From Laccaria trichodermophora (Eukaryota; Basidiomycota; Agaricomycetes; Agaricales; Hydnangiaceae), in assembly GCA_018417955.1 (NCBI GenBank), contig JACTVC010000031.1:1-64000 (forward strand): a stretch of DNA of 64,000 nucleotides. The letters run 5' to 3'. This document shows positions 1 through 10,222 of the stretch, piece by piece; within the stretch, counting starts at the first letter, position 1, and every line of letters starts with the position of its first letter. The translations under genes were made by a program, and so were the position numbers. The notes beneath the pieces are model-generated. The model did no database searches. It had not been told where the DNA came from and worked only from the letters and a program-made list of their open reading frames with translations.

Positions 1-26
1 CTGCTGAATTTCTTTTTGGGTACAAT

Positions 27-1130
27 GTGGAAAAGTCCGGCTCGTTCAGGCCATATACATCTCAACACTCACTTCCATCGACTTTGTCCACTCCCGTTGG
101 ACCTGCTGCGCATGTAGCGCTGCTAAGTGACAATGCCCTCAAACTTACTCGACGTCTCGTTGTGAGCTCTGCACACGGCAGCGAGTCGTCCTTGCGTTGC
201 GTAGATGATGCGCATTTTCAAAGCGAGGAGGAACAACGTGCGTTGCACCTACAGACGCGTACAGACTCGAGACTTTCCGCTCTACCGTGGGGTCCATCTC
301 CGCCACCGCGTCGCAGCAGCTTCGGTGTTACTTTGTTACGAAATGCAACTTCCCCACCAAGCCTCCCACTCCTGGTGAGAAGACGAACATTCCAGCTGTC
401 TCGGACTTGTCCTTCTGGAAGATTAGTCATTGGGTACAAGATGAGCGGAACGTCAAGGTTCTGAGTCAGCGCCCTGTCAAACTTGTACCATTTGTAGTAC
501 TCTCTCTACTCGGCGCGCAAGCTGTCAAACTTGTACCATTTGTAGTACTCTCAGCTCTACTCGGCACGCAAGTATGTTGATGAGTTTTATATGATCTGTT
601 AAAACCTGAATTGCTAACTTTTATTCTCCAGCGGTGTTACTATTGTCTCCCTACCTAAACGCTCTCCCAAACACCAACGCGCTCCTATTGAGCACTTCAT
701 CTTCCAAGTCATGAAAGAAGCCCCGCTTCTCTTCTGTCTCCCTGACAACCCGTACTTCCCCCAAGGTTTTGGGACGCCATGCTGTTCAAGAAGCGACATT
801 TTCCTGTGCGTAGTCTTGCTCCACGCATCATAGAGATTAACCTTCAGTGCACAGATTGTGGCTGGATTTCGCACAACACCTCTGCAATCGTCTTGGCCCG
901 GCATATTTGCAGCTAAAAGGTGTGTTGACCGAGAACGATGCAGCGCATGCAGAGGTGCAGAATGACATCAAGCCCAGGTTCTGCGAAGAAAGCTTTACAC
1001 GTGAAAGTATTGCGCAAGTTATTCATGCCCACCCGATCTTGCAAGTCTTTAAACTTGTGCAATAAATTCATTATCAACAACAACTCCTTCAGATCCACTT
1101 GTTGTACAGCAACTTTGCCATGACGGGTCA
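27..1130 (+). pseudogene. Degenerate coding-like stretch, unrecognised
   Basis: I do not recognise this gene. Coding-like segments lie on the plus strand in changing frames: around 287-570, and again after a plausible acceptor at 630-631, where the frame reads GVTIVSLPKRSPKHQRAP and then FQVMKEAPLLFCLPDNPYF. About 1 nt is missing near 770, after which the alternative frame reads DAMLFKKRHFPVRSLAPR and then CTDCGWISHNTSAIVLAR. The frame changes suggest a decayed gene or one with introns I cannot place. The CxxC pair could be part of a zinc knuckle, but that is a guess. Confidence 0.25.
470..576 (+). repeat. Tandem duplication of a ~50-bp coding-like unit
   Basis: Two adjacent copies begin with GTCAAACTTGTACCATTTGT at about 476 and 525. 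They differ by a 3-bp indel and a few substitutions. In the frame starting at 287 both encode the same peptide, VKLVPFVVLS, followed by LLGAQ or ALLGTQ. The indel keeps the frame, as in a short in-frame duplication. Confidence 0.7.
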
Positions 1131-1156
1131 TTATCCTCCATCGGTACTTTTTTTTA

Positions 1157-1935
1157 GTGGAAAAACTCTTTGAAACTGAAAGAACGCATAGGCCGACTCT
1201 ATTGTACCAACGCTTGCAAACAGTTTTTCAACCCCTAAGCGACGCAGACTTGCATGACAAGATTGGCCGAACTGTACCGAATAAGCACGAATTGAGGGTC
1301 CAATATTTTGGTAATATGGAGCATCATGATGGGACGCTGAGTGTTCTTTGGACGATAAACGGAGCTTGGAAGTTTGTGAGTGTTGCCTTTCCATGTTCCT
1401 GCATGGACACTTACGTTTCTGCAAGGGAGCAAGGTAGAAGACCTTGACATACCGAGAGAATGCTGTTGCGCGCCTGAAGTTGACGAAGGTAGGGTGGTGC
1501 GTCTTCGGCAGATTACTGCCAATGGAGAGTCAGAGTAACGGAGAGCGACTCGAGTTTATCTGTGGCTCCTTGGAGGTTGTTGAAGGTGAATTGCTATTAT
1601 TCACGAGTAGGTTCTACCTGTGTGTTTGAATTTTATCGGGCTGATGAACTATCTTTCTAGGTTGCAGAACCTGAAAAGGTCTTCGTCAGCAAATCTTGTC
1701 GAGGTGGAGGAGGTGAGAGTCATCGAGTGAGCAATGACCTACCTTTTGGATACACGTCCGCCTACCGTGACTGACCTTTCAACAGGCGTCTTTCGAAGTT
1801 GCTTGCATTTCAAGAAGTTTAACTCCAAGGACAAAGAGAATTGGCGAGTCAAAGGTCGGACTCGCACTATCAGTTGCAGAAGACGAGAAAGCGGTTGTGG
1901 ACAAAGGCGGGATTCATAAATGATGACGACATACC
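1157..1935 (+). pseudogene. Unrecognised coding-like fragments
   Basis: The plus frame from 1157 carries a 96-residue open stretch with a reasonable residue mix (DKIGRTVPNKHELRVQYFG, LSVLWTINGAWKFVSV). Further short open pieces follow to about 1930. No family was recognised. It may be the 3' part of the degenerate gene at 27-1130. From 1940 to about 2460 I see nothing beyond AT-rich spacer. Confidence 0.2.
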
Positions 1936-2466
1936 CTCTCATGTGCCGTGAACGATAATCTTGCCAAGTAAAGGAATACACTAGTGATATACCCTACTAA
2001 CCTTGCTACGAATAATGCAGACTACTTGGATGAGCAGATAAATGGTATACTATATACTTCGACCTCAGGCAGGCACTCAAGAGGCTAGAGAGACCGCCAA
2101 TCTCAAAGCCTCATACAATCAACCTACTTGGGAGCTGCTGCTCTCATTGCGTGACTTGTGTTTGTCAGTTCTGTTGTGAGCCATATCCTTTTCTGACTTG
2201 TTAATTTTGATATGATTCTTTTCAAGGGCGACTTGGGGTCCCAAGCTTGGGATGAGGCAAATGATCGTATCACGATATTCCTTTAAGGTTGGACTCTCTT
2301 CGAGTTCTCCTACTGTTAATCGGACCCTGACTGTCGTGGTACGATTTCATCTTACGCTAAATACAGTTGATTTCATCTAGATACAGTTGAACAAAATCAG
2401 AGAAAGGTGTCCTGCTGACGTCCAAAATGTAATGATTTGTTTACCTCAAGAAAATTGCTTGCGTGT

Positions 2467-3652
2467 ATTATATCTCCCTTCCCCTATCCTCCAGCTCCTC
2501 ACTCTGCACAGGAACAGCAACCGAACTCATCTCCAAATCCGCACTCATCTCACCCCGTTCCTTGCCGTACCTCGTTAATGTCTTCACTATCATCGCGAAG
2601 TACACCATCCCAAGCACCAACACCCCCGTGACAGCCACCCGGTGAAAGCCACCGTTGCGCTTAACGGTATGGAAGGATCATTCCCTGATTCTTTGAGCCA
2701 GACGAATGAAAGTATGGATGCGAGGAAGAGGAGCGTTGACCTGTTGGGAAAGAAATACAGTGTCAGGCTGAGAATGGAATCTAAAGGTAAACAATACCAA
2801 GACGTCGATACCGCCGGCATCGCCAGTAATACCCAAACATTCCACCATGCAGCGGAACTTGTCCCCCTTACTTCCTACCAGCAGCCAAATCAGTTAATAT
2901 TTTCCCTCCTTTATTCTTGAACACATCCACGCACCTTCCCCACCTCGACAATCGAAACATGCTCCTCATCGTCCCAAATATCACCATATATATACATCCA
3001 TATATAAGACCCATCAGGGCGCATATCAATGAAAGCAGCGCTGTTTCCCTCGTAATATGGTCATTGGCCGCTTGGGGTATTTGCAATAACGCTGAAACAA
3101 CCCTATGATATATATATATTTAGCTCTGCCGTACTTAAAAATAGAAAAGATAACGCACGAAGTTGTCAATAAAGCAGATACGCCATTCAGAATCTTCCAT
3201 TCTTTCAACAAAGAATCCAAATTTGAATCTGACCCAGCGGTCCTCCAATGATACCACATAGGCAACCTCAGAAGCAATAGATTGTGGTATATCTGCCTAG
3301 GCAACAGACGCGCGGCGTCGCAAAATGACTTCACAGTATTGTCATTGCAGTTGAAGGGGCCGTTCGACGATGAGTTGAAGGAGGAGTTGGTGTTGGTCAT
3401 CGGACTTGCGATTGCATGTGGGCCTGGGCCGGCGTTCGTTTCGGGGTCGACATCTCCAGTAGATGAAAACCAATGGTAAAAACGAGCCCAGCTCGTCCGT
3501 ATCTGCGCAAGCAACCTAAACGCATTTCCGGACGCAAAGCTCTCTTCTAGAACAGGGGAATTTGCGCGCGATCGAGAGGGGGTATTGAAAGTAGATGGGT
3601 ATCTGAAATGCGAGTTCACGCTGATGTTTGGCCACTCGGAGTCAAATGGCAC
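2467..3652 (-). pseudogene. Decayed paralogue of the multipass membrane protein at 10.1-12.3 kb
   Basis: Minus-strand exons align with the intact gene at 10095-12345: the SxSNGPxNC...FxxAAR...PRQ segment (about 3200-3500), DSLLKEWKILNGVSALL, the TM segment LLSLICALMGLIYGCIY with FGTMRSM, and the last TM segments (FLASILSFVW; VAVTGVLVLGMVYFAMIVK). It is damaged. The splice phase at the intron near 3090-3160 does not connect. About 4 nt are missing near 2640 relative to the paralogue, shifting the frame before the last TM helix. The central region is about 70 residues shorter, and no counterpart of the first exon is seen upstream. The old C-terminus would end in EELEDRGREI. Function unknown; probably a membrane protein. 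Confidence 0.6.
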
Positions 3653-3737
3653 AGCTCTCCCCCCGTCTCACCTTCCTTAAAAGGAAAGATGATACGCTGT
3701 GGGAGCATATGGTGTATGGCAAACCTTCAAAACAAAT

Positions 3738-4246
3738 GCCGGTTTGGTGTAGTGGTTAACCACACAGACTTTAAGACTCTTTCCAAGAGGTTTTGGGTTC
3801 AATTCTCTTTACTCCACTTTTTTTTCTATGTATAAAACGAGCGTGGGGATATTTTACTCAACGCGCGGTAGCGCGTTGTTGTTAGGTTAGTTGTTGGGGT
3901 TAATGGTTAGGGATGCGGACATTTTTCCCCGCGCGGTAGCGCGTTCTTGGTTAGGTTAGTTGTTAGGGTTAATGGTTAGGGTTGAGGATATCTTTCCCCG
4001 CGCGGTAGCGCGTTCTTGGTTAGGCTGGGTTAGGTGGTTAGGTGGTTGGGTAATTAGGGTTAGGTGGTTAGGGTTAGGTGGTTAGGTGGTTAGATAGGTT
4101 AGGTGCTCGAGAACGCGCTGCCGTGCGTTCTCGAGCCGACTTAGGGCAATGTGCCATTGCCCTAAGTCTGAAGATTTCCATATATGGAGCGCCGGTAATT
4201 GCCAGCACATCACGTGTGTGAGACGGGGGGAGACGTAGGACATTTC
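3738..4246. mobile_element. tRNA-headed SINE-like element, copy 1
   Basis: The head at 3738-3820 resembles a Pol III promoter: an A-box-like TGGTGTAGTGGTT and a B-box-like GGGTTCAATTCTC, then a T-run. The body holds GTTAGG/TTAGGG-rich repeats, three GCGCGGTAGCGCG motifs, and a hairpin with perfect 11-bp arms (CTCGAGAACGC/GCGTTCTCGAG) at about 4107-4136. A second hairpin follows at about 4137-4168, with perfect 14-bp arms (GACTTAGGGCAATG/CATTGCCCTAAGTC). The same order recurs at 18830-19229. No protein is encoded. I could not fix target-site duplications. Confidence 0.65.
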
Positions 4247-4269
4247 AAATAGGTTCATTTATTTTTGAT

Positions 4270-5005
4270 TTATTCTTTCTTGTCATGTGTTCTCCACAAG
4301 TTTTTTTGTTGGCCTAGTGCTGAAATATTTCTCTCTGATTGCAGGAGGGCTGCAAAGTAGGCTGAAAGTTATTCTCTGTTGTCATGTGCCCTCCACAATT
4401 CTTTTTTGTTGGCCTAGAGCTAGAATATTTATATGCTCTCTGTAACCAGGTTTTCAATATTATAGAATATTGTCAAGTCATTGTAAGAGGTCTGCAAAGT
4501 AGGTTGAAAGTTATTCTTTCTTATCATGTGCCCTCCACAATTTCTTTGTTGACATAGTTGTATCCTCTTTGTAACCAGGTTTTCAAAATTATAGAACATT
4601 GGCAAAGTTTTATAGGATGTCTGAAAGGTGGATTGAAATTTATCCACTTTTGTTATACGTCTGCCACAATTTGAGAAGTTGGCCTCTTTTGTAACCATGC
4701 TGTCAGAATTATAGAGCTATTGTAGGAAGTCTGAAAAATTGGTTAAAAATTATTTTCTCTTCTCGAAAGTCCTCCACAATTTATGTTTTTGGCCTGGTAA
4801 CAGAATGTTTTATATCCTCCTTGTGACCAATTATAGAATATTGGGAAGTCGCGGTAGGAGGTCTGGAAAGCAGGTTGAAAATTATTTTTCTTTGTCATTG
4901 TCTGCCAGAATTCAAGCTGATAGCCTCTTTCTGTAACTAGGCTATCAGGATTGCGAGAATTTAGCAAACTAATGCAGAATTTTATCGATGGCTTATAATA
5001 ATTCA
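4270..5005. repeat. Degenerate ~110-140 bp tandem repeat (5-6 units)
   Basis: Recurring blocks combine CTG(C/G)AAAGTAGG-TGAAAG-TTATT with TGTC(A)T-CC-CCACAA, then TTGGCCT and GTAACCAGGTTTTCAA. Units begin near 4350, 4491, 4621, 4731 and 4863, with a partial unit before the first. The copies are diverged, so it is an old minisatellite. It abuts the SINE-like element. No coding potential is supported. Confidence 0.7.
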
Positions 5006-5182
5006 TTTGTTGGGCCTACGACTGAAATTGTTGCACAGTACTTACCATATTTTGCCTACTTTATGCATCATCGTTAAACCTATATATAGCATTATCAAAG
5101 GTGCCAAGGCAGTGTCGCGTTGTTTTGACATGACAAATACTAACTGGGAAAATCAAGTGCCCGTGATTTTCCTGATGTCGCC

Positions 5183-5845
5183 ATGCCCCCCGCAGCACCT
5201 CCAAAACACGTCGTCGCAAAAAAACGCATCAGAAAGCGCAAAAGACGGGCAGCAATATCCAGCTCCTCGTCCTCGGCGTCCTCATCTGATTCTGACAACT
5301 CCAACGACAATGTGCAATTAATTCCCGTTACAGTGCCGAATCCAAATCATCTATCATCTTCATCATCGAGTTCAGATTCTGAATATTCGGATTCAGATTC
5401 ATCCTCCAGCTTCTCCGCATCTTCTCCTTCAAAGACGCTACAACCAAAGGCAAGCGAAGTACCAAAATCAAAAGCGATGAGCCCGACTCTGAGGCGGTCG
5501 TCGCCCTCGCCCTCACCTCCACCTGCAGACATAGCAACTTTTTTACCCTCTAAAAATGCTGCGGTAGCGGCGAAAAATGTTGCTCAGGAGCAAGCTGTGA
5601 AGGATAGATTTCGACAACTTTGGATGGCCTCTGTCGCTGACGGATTCAAGGACGATCTAGAGGACATTAGAAAGGCGAGTTGTTTTTTATATATAAAAAC
5701 TGACCAAGGATTAACGAAATGATAGGAACATGACCTCGGCACTACACGCCTGGCGTTGTTGATCGACTCCTTGGCGTCCGGAGCGGAGGTATTTACGCAT
5801 AGGCAATCCACAGATATTTATGAGATGGAGGTAGCTCTCAGCTGA
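5183..5845 (+). CDS. RSA3: Ribosome assembly protein 3 (Rsa3-like)
   Basis: Two exons, 5183-5674 and 5726-5845, give 203 aa. The 51-nt intron starts with GC (AAAG|GCGAGT) and ends in ATAG, a GC-AG intron. The N-terminus is rich in Lys/Arg (KKRIRKRKRR, a likely nuclear/nucleolar signal). A long Ser/Asp/Glu-rich region follows at about 25-120, then the C-terminal Rsa3 domain: KDRFRQLWMASVADGFKDDL, then EDIRKEHDLGTTRLALLIDS, then LASGAEVF. Skipping the intron is required to join DIRK to EHDL. Rsa3 is a 60S pre-ribosome assembly factor associated with the Dbp6 complex in yeast. Acidic low-complexity N-termini are common in such nucleolar proteins. Identification rests on the C-terminal motif. Confidence 0.85.
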
Positions 5846-6406
5846 AGTTCGAGACTGCGACAATGCATCCTGTAAATGTACTTATGTGTGAGTCCGTCCC
5901 TTGAAGGGAAATTGCCGTGGATGTCAATTGCCCGTAATTTGGAGGTTCCCCTTTCTTTTCCTTGCTGCGTGTTCTACTTTTTAGCCACCCCCAAAACGCG
6001 TCAGTGTGAATGTGAACGCGCAGTAATTTCCGCTCTCAGAGCCTGACTCTGACGCGAGCTTTCTACAAAAAAACCGAGATTGATCAGAATTTCGCCACTG
6101 GGGACTTGTCCGTGACCAAGGACTGCGCATGTGCACGTTACTCAGTTCCCGTGAGATCTTTACTCGCTCGAGAACCACCAGAAGCAAACTGTTTTTTCGC
6201 CGGCATTTTTCCTTCTTTCGGCTGTGGACTTGAAGAGTCTCAACAACAACTCAAATTCAAGTTGCATTGTTTAGGTATGTAAATACACACAACCTTTTGA
6301 GTAGATGACATCCTCAATAAACCTATGCGGACTCCTTGATAATTGATTTCAGCATTAGTGTCCAGGTATAAAGAAATACTGAAAATTACCGAACCAAGAA
6401 GAAAAT
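5846..6406. other. Spacer between convergent genes
   Basis: This 560-bp interval lies between the 3' ends of RSA3 (+) and the membrane protein (-). Short open frames are present, but I see no gene, repeat or RNA signature. Confidence 0.5.
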
Positions 6407-8013
6407 TTACCCCCGCCCAGTACCCTTGAAATCATAGGCAGGCGGCTGATTCGGCTTGGAATCCATGACCACAATTCCACTGCTCGGACCCAACCCCTTA
6501 TTCCCCATCTCACCCTCTTCAAGCATATTCTCTATAATACGGGCAACATCTGCTGGAGGTAACCGCTGCCGATAAAGCGAAGCTACAAAGTCTACCTCTT
6601 CATCTGTGAGATATCGGGTGCTCCGTGGTACCAGCGGTGCGGAGGACGTGATGGACGGAGTCCCGCTGTCAATTGTGGAGTCCCCCGGAGACGTGATACT
6701 ATTCACCGAACTTAGATCCTCGAAATCGTGATCCTGGGTAGAAGCCTTTTTAGTCGGCTGGATTTCTGAAGGTAGCGGTTCGGACGTGGAGGCACTGATG
6801 ATGGAGGTGGTGGCGAGGGTAGTCGGATTGGCTGACGAAGATGTTATCAATGGTCTGACAGGCGGAGGTTGAGCGATTATTGACGCGTGAGGCAATCCTA
6901 CCCTTGGAATGTCGGAAGCTTCTGGGATTGGTGGCCGCATGTAAGGGTGTTGACCCAAAATTAGACCATCGGTACCGCTCGCGTTGAAGGGGTAGAAACC
7001 GGGGGGAGGCGATGCTACCGTAGGAGCTGTAGCAGGCGGCATCATTGCTAGATTGATGCCTGAAGTGGGTTCAATTTGTGAAACTTTCGCTTCGGGACCA
7101 CGAGTTTCTGGCAACGGCGACTCCACTCTACCTGGCTGTCGTCGTCGCCGTCTCATGAAAACGAAGAAAAACAAGAGGCATGCGAGAATAAGAAGTGCAA
7201 TGCTTCCTATCACTCCGCCAATTATGGCACCCATGGGCGTCTTTCTGTGGTCTAGTTGTTGATCTGGGTTGTAGATTGATTGGACTACTTACTTTGAGAC
7301 GGGCGGGATCTGTGGAAGTGAGGTTGCAGACTGAGTTGATGACGTTGTCCTGGACGCTGAAGAACTCAGGCTGGTCGTTCTCGATGGCGTGGCCGCTGGT
7401 GGATACACCGTCTCGTTCACGGTCACATAGTCAAGCCGGAAGTGACTACTGGCCCCGTTGTATGATACTAGCACGACCCGCATGGTATGATAACCATACG
7501 TCAACTGTTGGTAGTTGTAGACGACGGTCGTAGGGCTTTTGTCGGGTATCGAGATACTCCCCCTTGCTTGTCCATCGATGGTGACTGTGGCCGCCAAAGG
7601 GATAGGAATTGAGGTTATGATATATCTCGTGAGGCTGACTCCAGACCCTAAGAAAAATGCGTCCGTTTCAACATCGGACACAGGGAAGAAGCGTACCCGT
7701 GAATGAGAAACTAAATTGGCAATTCTGCGAGGTCAAGCATGCGTTATCTACGTCGCGGAGTATCTAAACAACGATCGGAGCACGTAAAGGCAATCCCACC
7801 TGTGCTACAGTGAGTGACGGTATCAGGTTAGATGAGATGGTGGAAAGATTGCTGAGCTCACGTTGTTCCCCGATACGCAGACGGGTCGGAGAATCGCTGC
7901 CACGCAGATGAGCCCGAGTATGTCATAACGGAGTCACGGTCGTCGATAATGTACGCTTGAAGAAGCAACGGCAATAACAAGCAAAGCACGAGGAGGACCT
8001 TCATGCGGGCCAT
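6407..8013 (-). CDS. Secreted/extracellular-domain single-pass membrane protein
   Basis: Five exons are proposed: 8013-7862, 7799-7784 (only 16 nt), 7724-7697 (28 nt), 7647-7293 and 7244-6407. All are phase-consistent and give 462 aa. The start MARMKVLLVLCLLLPLLL is a signal peptide. The ectodomain (about 20-185) has two beta-sandwich-like stretches (NCQFSFSFTGSGVSL; TVTIDGQARGSISI; SSHFRLDYVTV), then a Ser/Thr-rich stalk. One TM segment follows (GAIIGGVIGSIALLILACLL, then FFFVFM) with stop-transfer RRRRRQ. The cytoplasmic tail of about 240 aa is Pro/Ser/Thr-rich. This architecture is widespread in Agaricomycetes with unknown function. The two tiny exons are the least certain part; without them the frame does not connect. 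Confidence 0.75.
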
Positions 8014-8061
8014 GCTGGGGCAGCAAAACGGGGCGGCGCCGTGTCAGGAAAGTTCCCTGCG

Positions 8062-8070
8062 GTATATATT
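8062..8070 (-). promoter_or_regulatory. TATA-like element of the 8013 gene
   Basis: The minus strand reads CAATATATACCG, about 50 nt upstream of the chosen ATG at 8013. The position and sequence suit a TATA box for a short 5' UTR. Confidence 0.4.
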
Positions 8071-8748
8071 GGGGACTACTGCTGGGGGGAATTAGCGCTA
8101 AGGGCTGGGCCTCGAGGGGACATCTCCCGCCAAGCCTTTAGAAAATGCGACTACTTCAAGGAAATCGGTCAGGCACGGTGAAATTAGTAATAAACGTTGA
8201 CGATCGTACCAAAGCGTTGAGAACGTTGAGCCATTTTGAGTGCGATAGCGACTTGGCGATTGCGAAACCTGCTGTGACCGGTGGAGGCTTGGCACTGGCA
8301 TTCTGCTATAGGCGCGTATAGGTCACAAGTCCTCCACATTCCGCCTGCCAATCTGTCAAGACTCCATTTTTTAGCCGATTCAGAACCTCATCAGATTTTT
8401 CTCGGCAGGTCTCAACACCTAGAAATGGATTCCGCCTTGCAGCGACCTTGCACAAACCTTCCTATCACGGATAATGATTGACTCCGTTAACCATTTTTGA
8501 GGCGCTTGTATAGGCCAAGTATATGCAGGAGTTGGTTCATCGCCAGGAATTGAACGGAGACGTCAAAAAACACGCGAATGGTGAATGATATGGAGGGTGT
8601 TGGAGCGGGGTGCCTACGATGGCCTTGTTTATCAGTGACTTCCCGGTCATGTGATCAGGCGCGTCACGACGAAACTTTGGCTGCCACTTTGGAAATTCGA
8701 ATTCACAGACTTGTTGGAGACTTGAATACACGAGCAACGCGCGGCGTA
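8071..8748. other. Divergent intergenic region
   Basis: The interval separates the minus gene starting at 8013 from the plus gene starting at 8749 or 8854, so it should hold both promoters. Apart from the TATA-like site I see no clear element. A 57-codon upstream extension of the plus frame to 8578 is open but not convincing. Confidence 0.4.
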
Positions 8749-10222
8749 ATGACTGAAAACCCATCACCCAGTCGACTCAACCCAAGTCCTCCTGTAGAGG
8801 TAGATACCCTTCCCTTTCGCCTTAACCCTCTCCGAGGCCTCCCCGTCCGTGACATGACGATCCACACCATCGCCCGTACTCTTCTCCTCATCCCTCCATT
8901 GACCCCTCGACTTCCTCTTCCTGCCTCACTCCCCCCGCTCTCTCCTCTCCCTGCACAAAAACAGCATGCACCCTCATTCCGATCTTCAAAGCGGCGCCCG
9001 CACATTCTCTATAATGTTGTGAGTACAAGGGGGTGGCGGAACGTGGATCCCGCATATAGGGTTAGGGGGGGGGGGATCCGCTAGGGGGTCGAAATTTTTT
9101 TTGGGACCTACTGTATAAAGTCCTTCCAATTAGCCCGAATAACACTCACAAAGAAGTTGGAGCGTTCAGATGTACAGCAAGCTGCAAATCTACAACTGAG
9201 AGCCAATACAAACCGCCTGCAGGATGCCGCGTTCACGCTGCATTCGGTACGTACTACCCCGTGTCCGGGCCGCTGAGGTTAGACGTTGAAGGCTCACGAT
9301 CCATTCAGGCTTCTCAGCTCTGGCAGCCGTATCATATTTGCGCGCCCTGTGCTCGGCGTCCCGCTGTTCACCACCCCAATGTACAACAAACTCGGTACTA
9401 GTATGGGAAGGACCCCGTGCTCGCATGCATGTGTATAGCGCTTGAATGCCCTGCATATGTTTTTTTCTTCCTGTGTGGCATGAGCCTACTAACTCTACCA
9501 AATTCTTCTTGTTGTAGAAGTACAGCCTCAGGCGGGTATGCGCACGATGCTCCCGAGCAGCATCACCCGGAGGGGCAACAAAACCAAATAAAAACACAAG
9601 GCTAGCCGTGGAGTGAAGTCTTGCATCTGTTAGACTTGTGTGGAGATGGGAGTGAAGCATCGTCGCGTGTAGAAACTCGAAATGTTTTTAACATAGGAAC
9701 TTGAAAATTTTATGTTTTCGACATAGGAACTTGGAAAATTTCCTTTTTTGGGGGGGTAAAGGGGAGGGGGGGTACGTCGAAGATGCCCTAATTTTTTTTG
9801 GGACTGTATATGCAGAATCCACGTTCCGCCACCCCCTTGTGTGAGTACTGTTGTTATGTTTGTCACGACTTTCCTTCAACGACGTGCAGCACAAAGCCAA
9901 AATCCGTGCGGCTCATTTGCAGCTTCGAGAGGATCTCACAAAAAAACTGTATGACCTCAAACGAGCTAATGGTTTGATTCGTTCTATTTCTCTGTCTTTT
10001 TGACCTAACTGTTCATCAGGATACTCCTTTAGTCTTGATGATTTCAGAGGTTTATTTCTTCTACTACGCTCAACTAATGTCCCCTTAACGCCGACTATAG
10101 GTGTGCTGGATTATCAACGACGCGTGGAGCAAGCCTTGAACCACCCCATCCCCTCCCATACCTCATCAACGTCTTCACAATCATCGCCAAATATACCAAC
10201 CCAAGCACCAACACCCCCGTGA
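8749..10222 (+). CDS. Small basic protein of unknown function, intron 1 carries a hAT-like MITE
   Basis: Proposed exons are 8749-9018, 9890-9971, 10020-10049 and 10101-10222. All splice phases agree (0, 1, 1). Exons 2-4 read HKAKIRAAHLQLREDLTKKL, then YDLKRANGYSFSLDDF, then RGVLDYQRRVEQALNHP, a helical, charged C-terminal domain. The N-terminus is Pro/Leu/Arg-rich. A start at 8854 (MTIHTIARTLLLIPPL) would resemble a mitochondrial presequence. Intron 1 is 871 nt because an 814-bp element sits in it; the other introns are about 50 nt. The last exon overlaps the 3' coding end of the convergent gene at 10095-12345. Function unknown. Confidence 0.55.
9026..9839. mobile_element. hAT-like non-autonomous element, copy 1 (814 bp)
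   Basis: Terminal inverted repeats start CAAGGGGGTGGCGGAACGTG on both strands (9026 rightward, 9839 leftward). They are flanked by a perfect 8-bp target-site duplication TGTGAGTA at 9018-9025 and 9840-9847. An 8-bp duplication with CA(A/G)GG termini fits the hAT superfamily. The first ~200 bp and last ~120 bp match copy 2 at 19428-20239 (inverted), including the GGGTTAGGGGGGG run. The interior differs between copies and encodes no recognisable transposase. Confidence 0.9.

Noticed and set aside
2437..2645. Plus-strand ORFs rich in Pro/Ser ending in QAPTPP
   Set aside because: They are antisense to the last exon of the membrane-protein family; the same peptide arises antisense at 10.2 kb.
3840..4110. 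TTAGGG/GTTAGG repeats as a telomere
   Set aside because: The repeats are short, degenerate, mixed with GCGCGGTAGCGCG, and recur inside a dispersed element; not a chromosome end.
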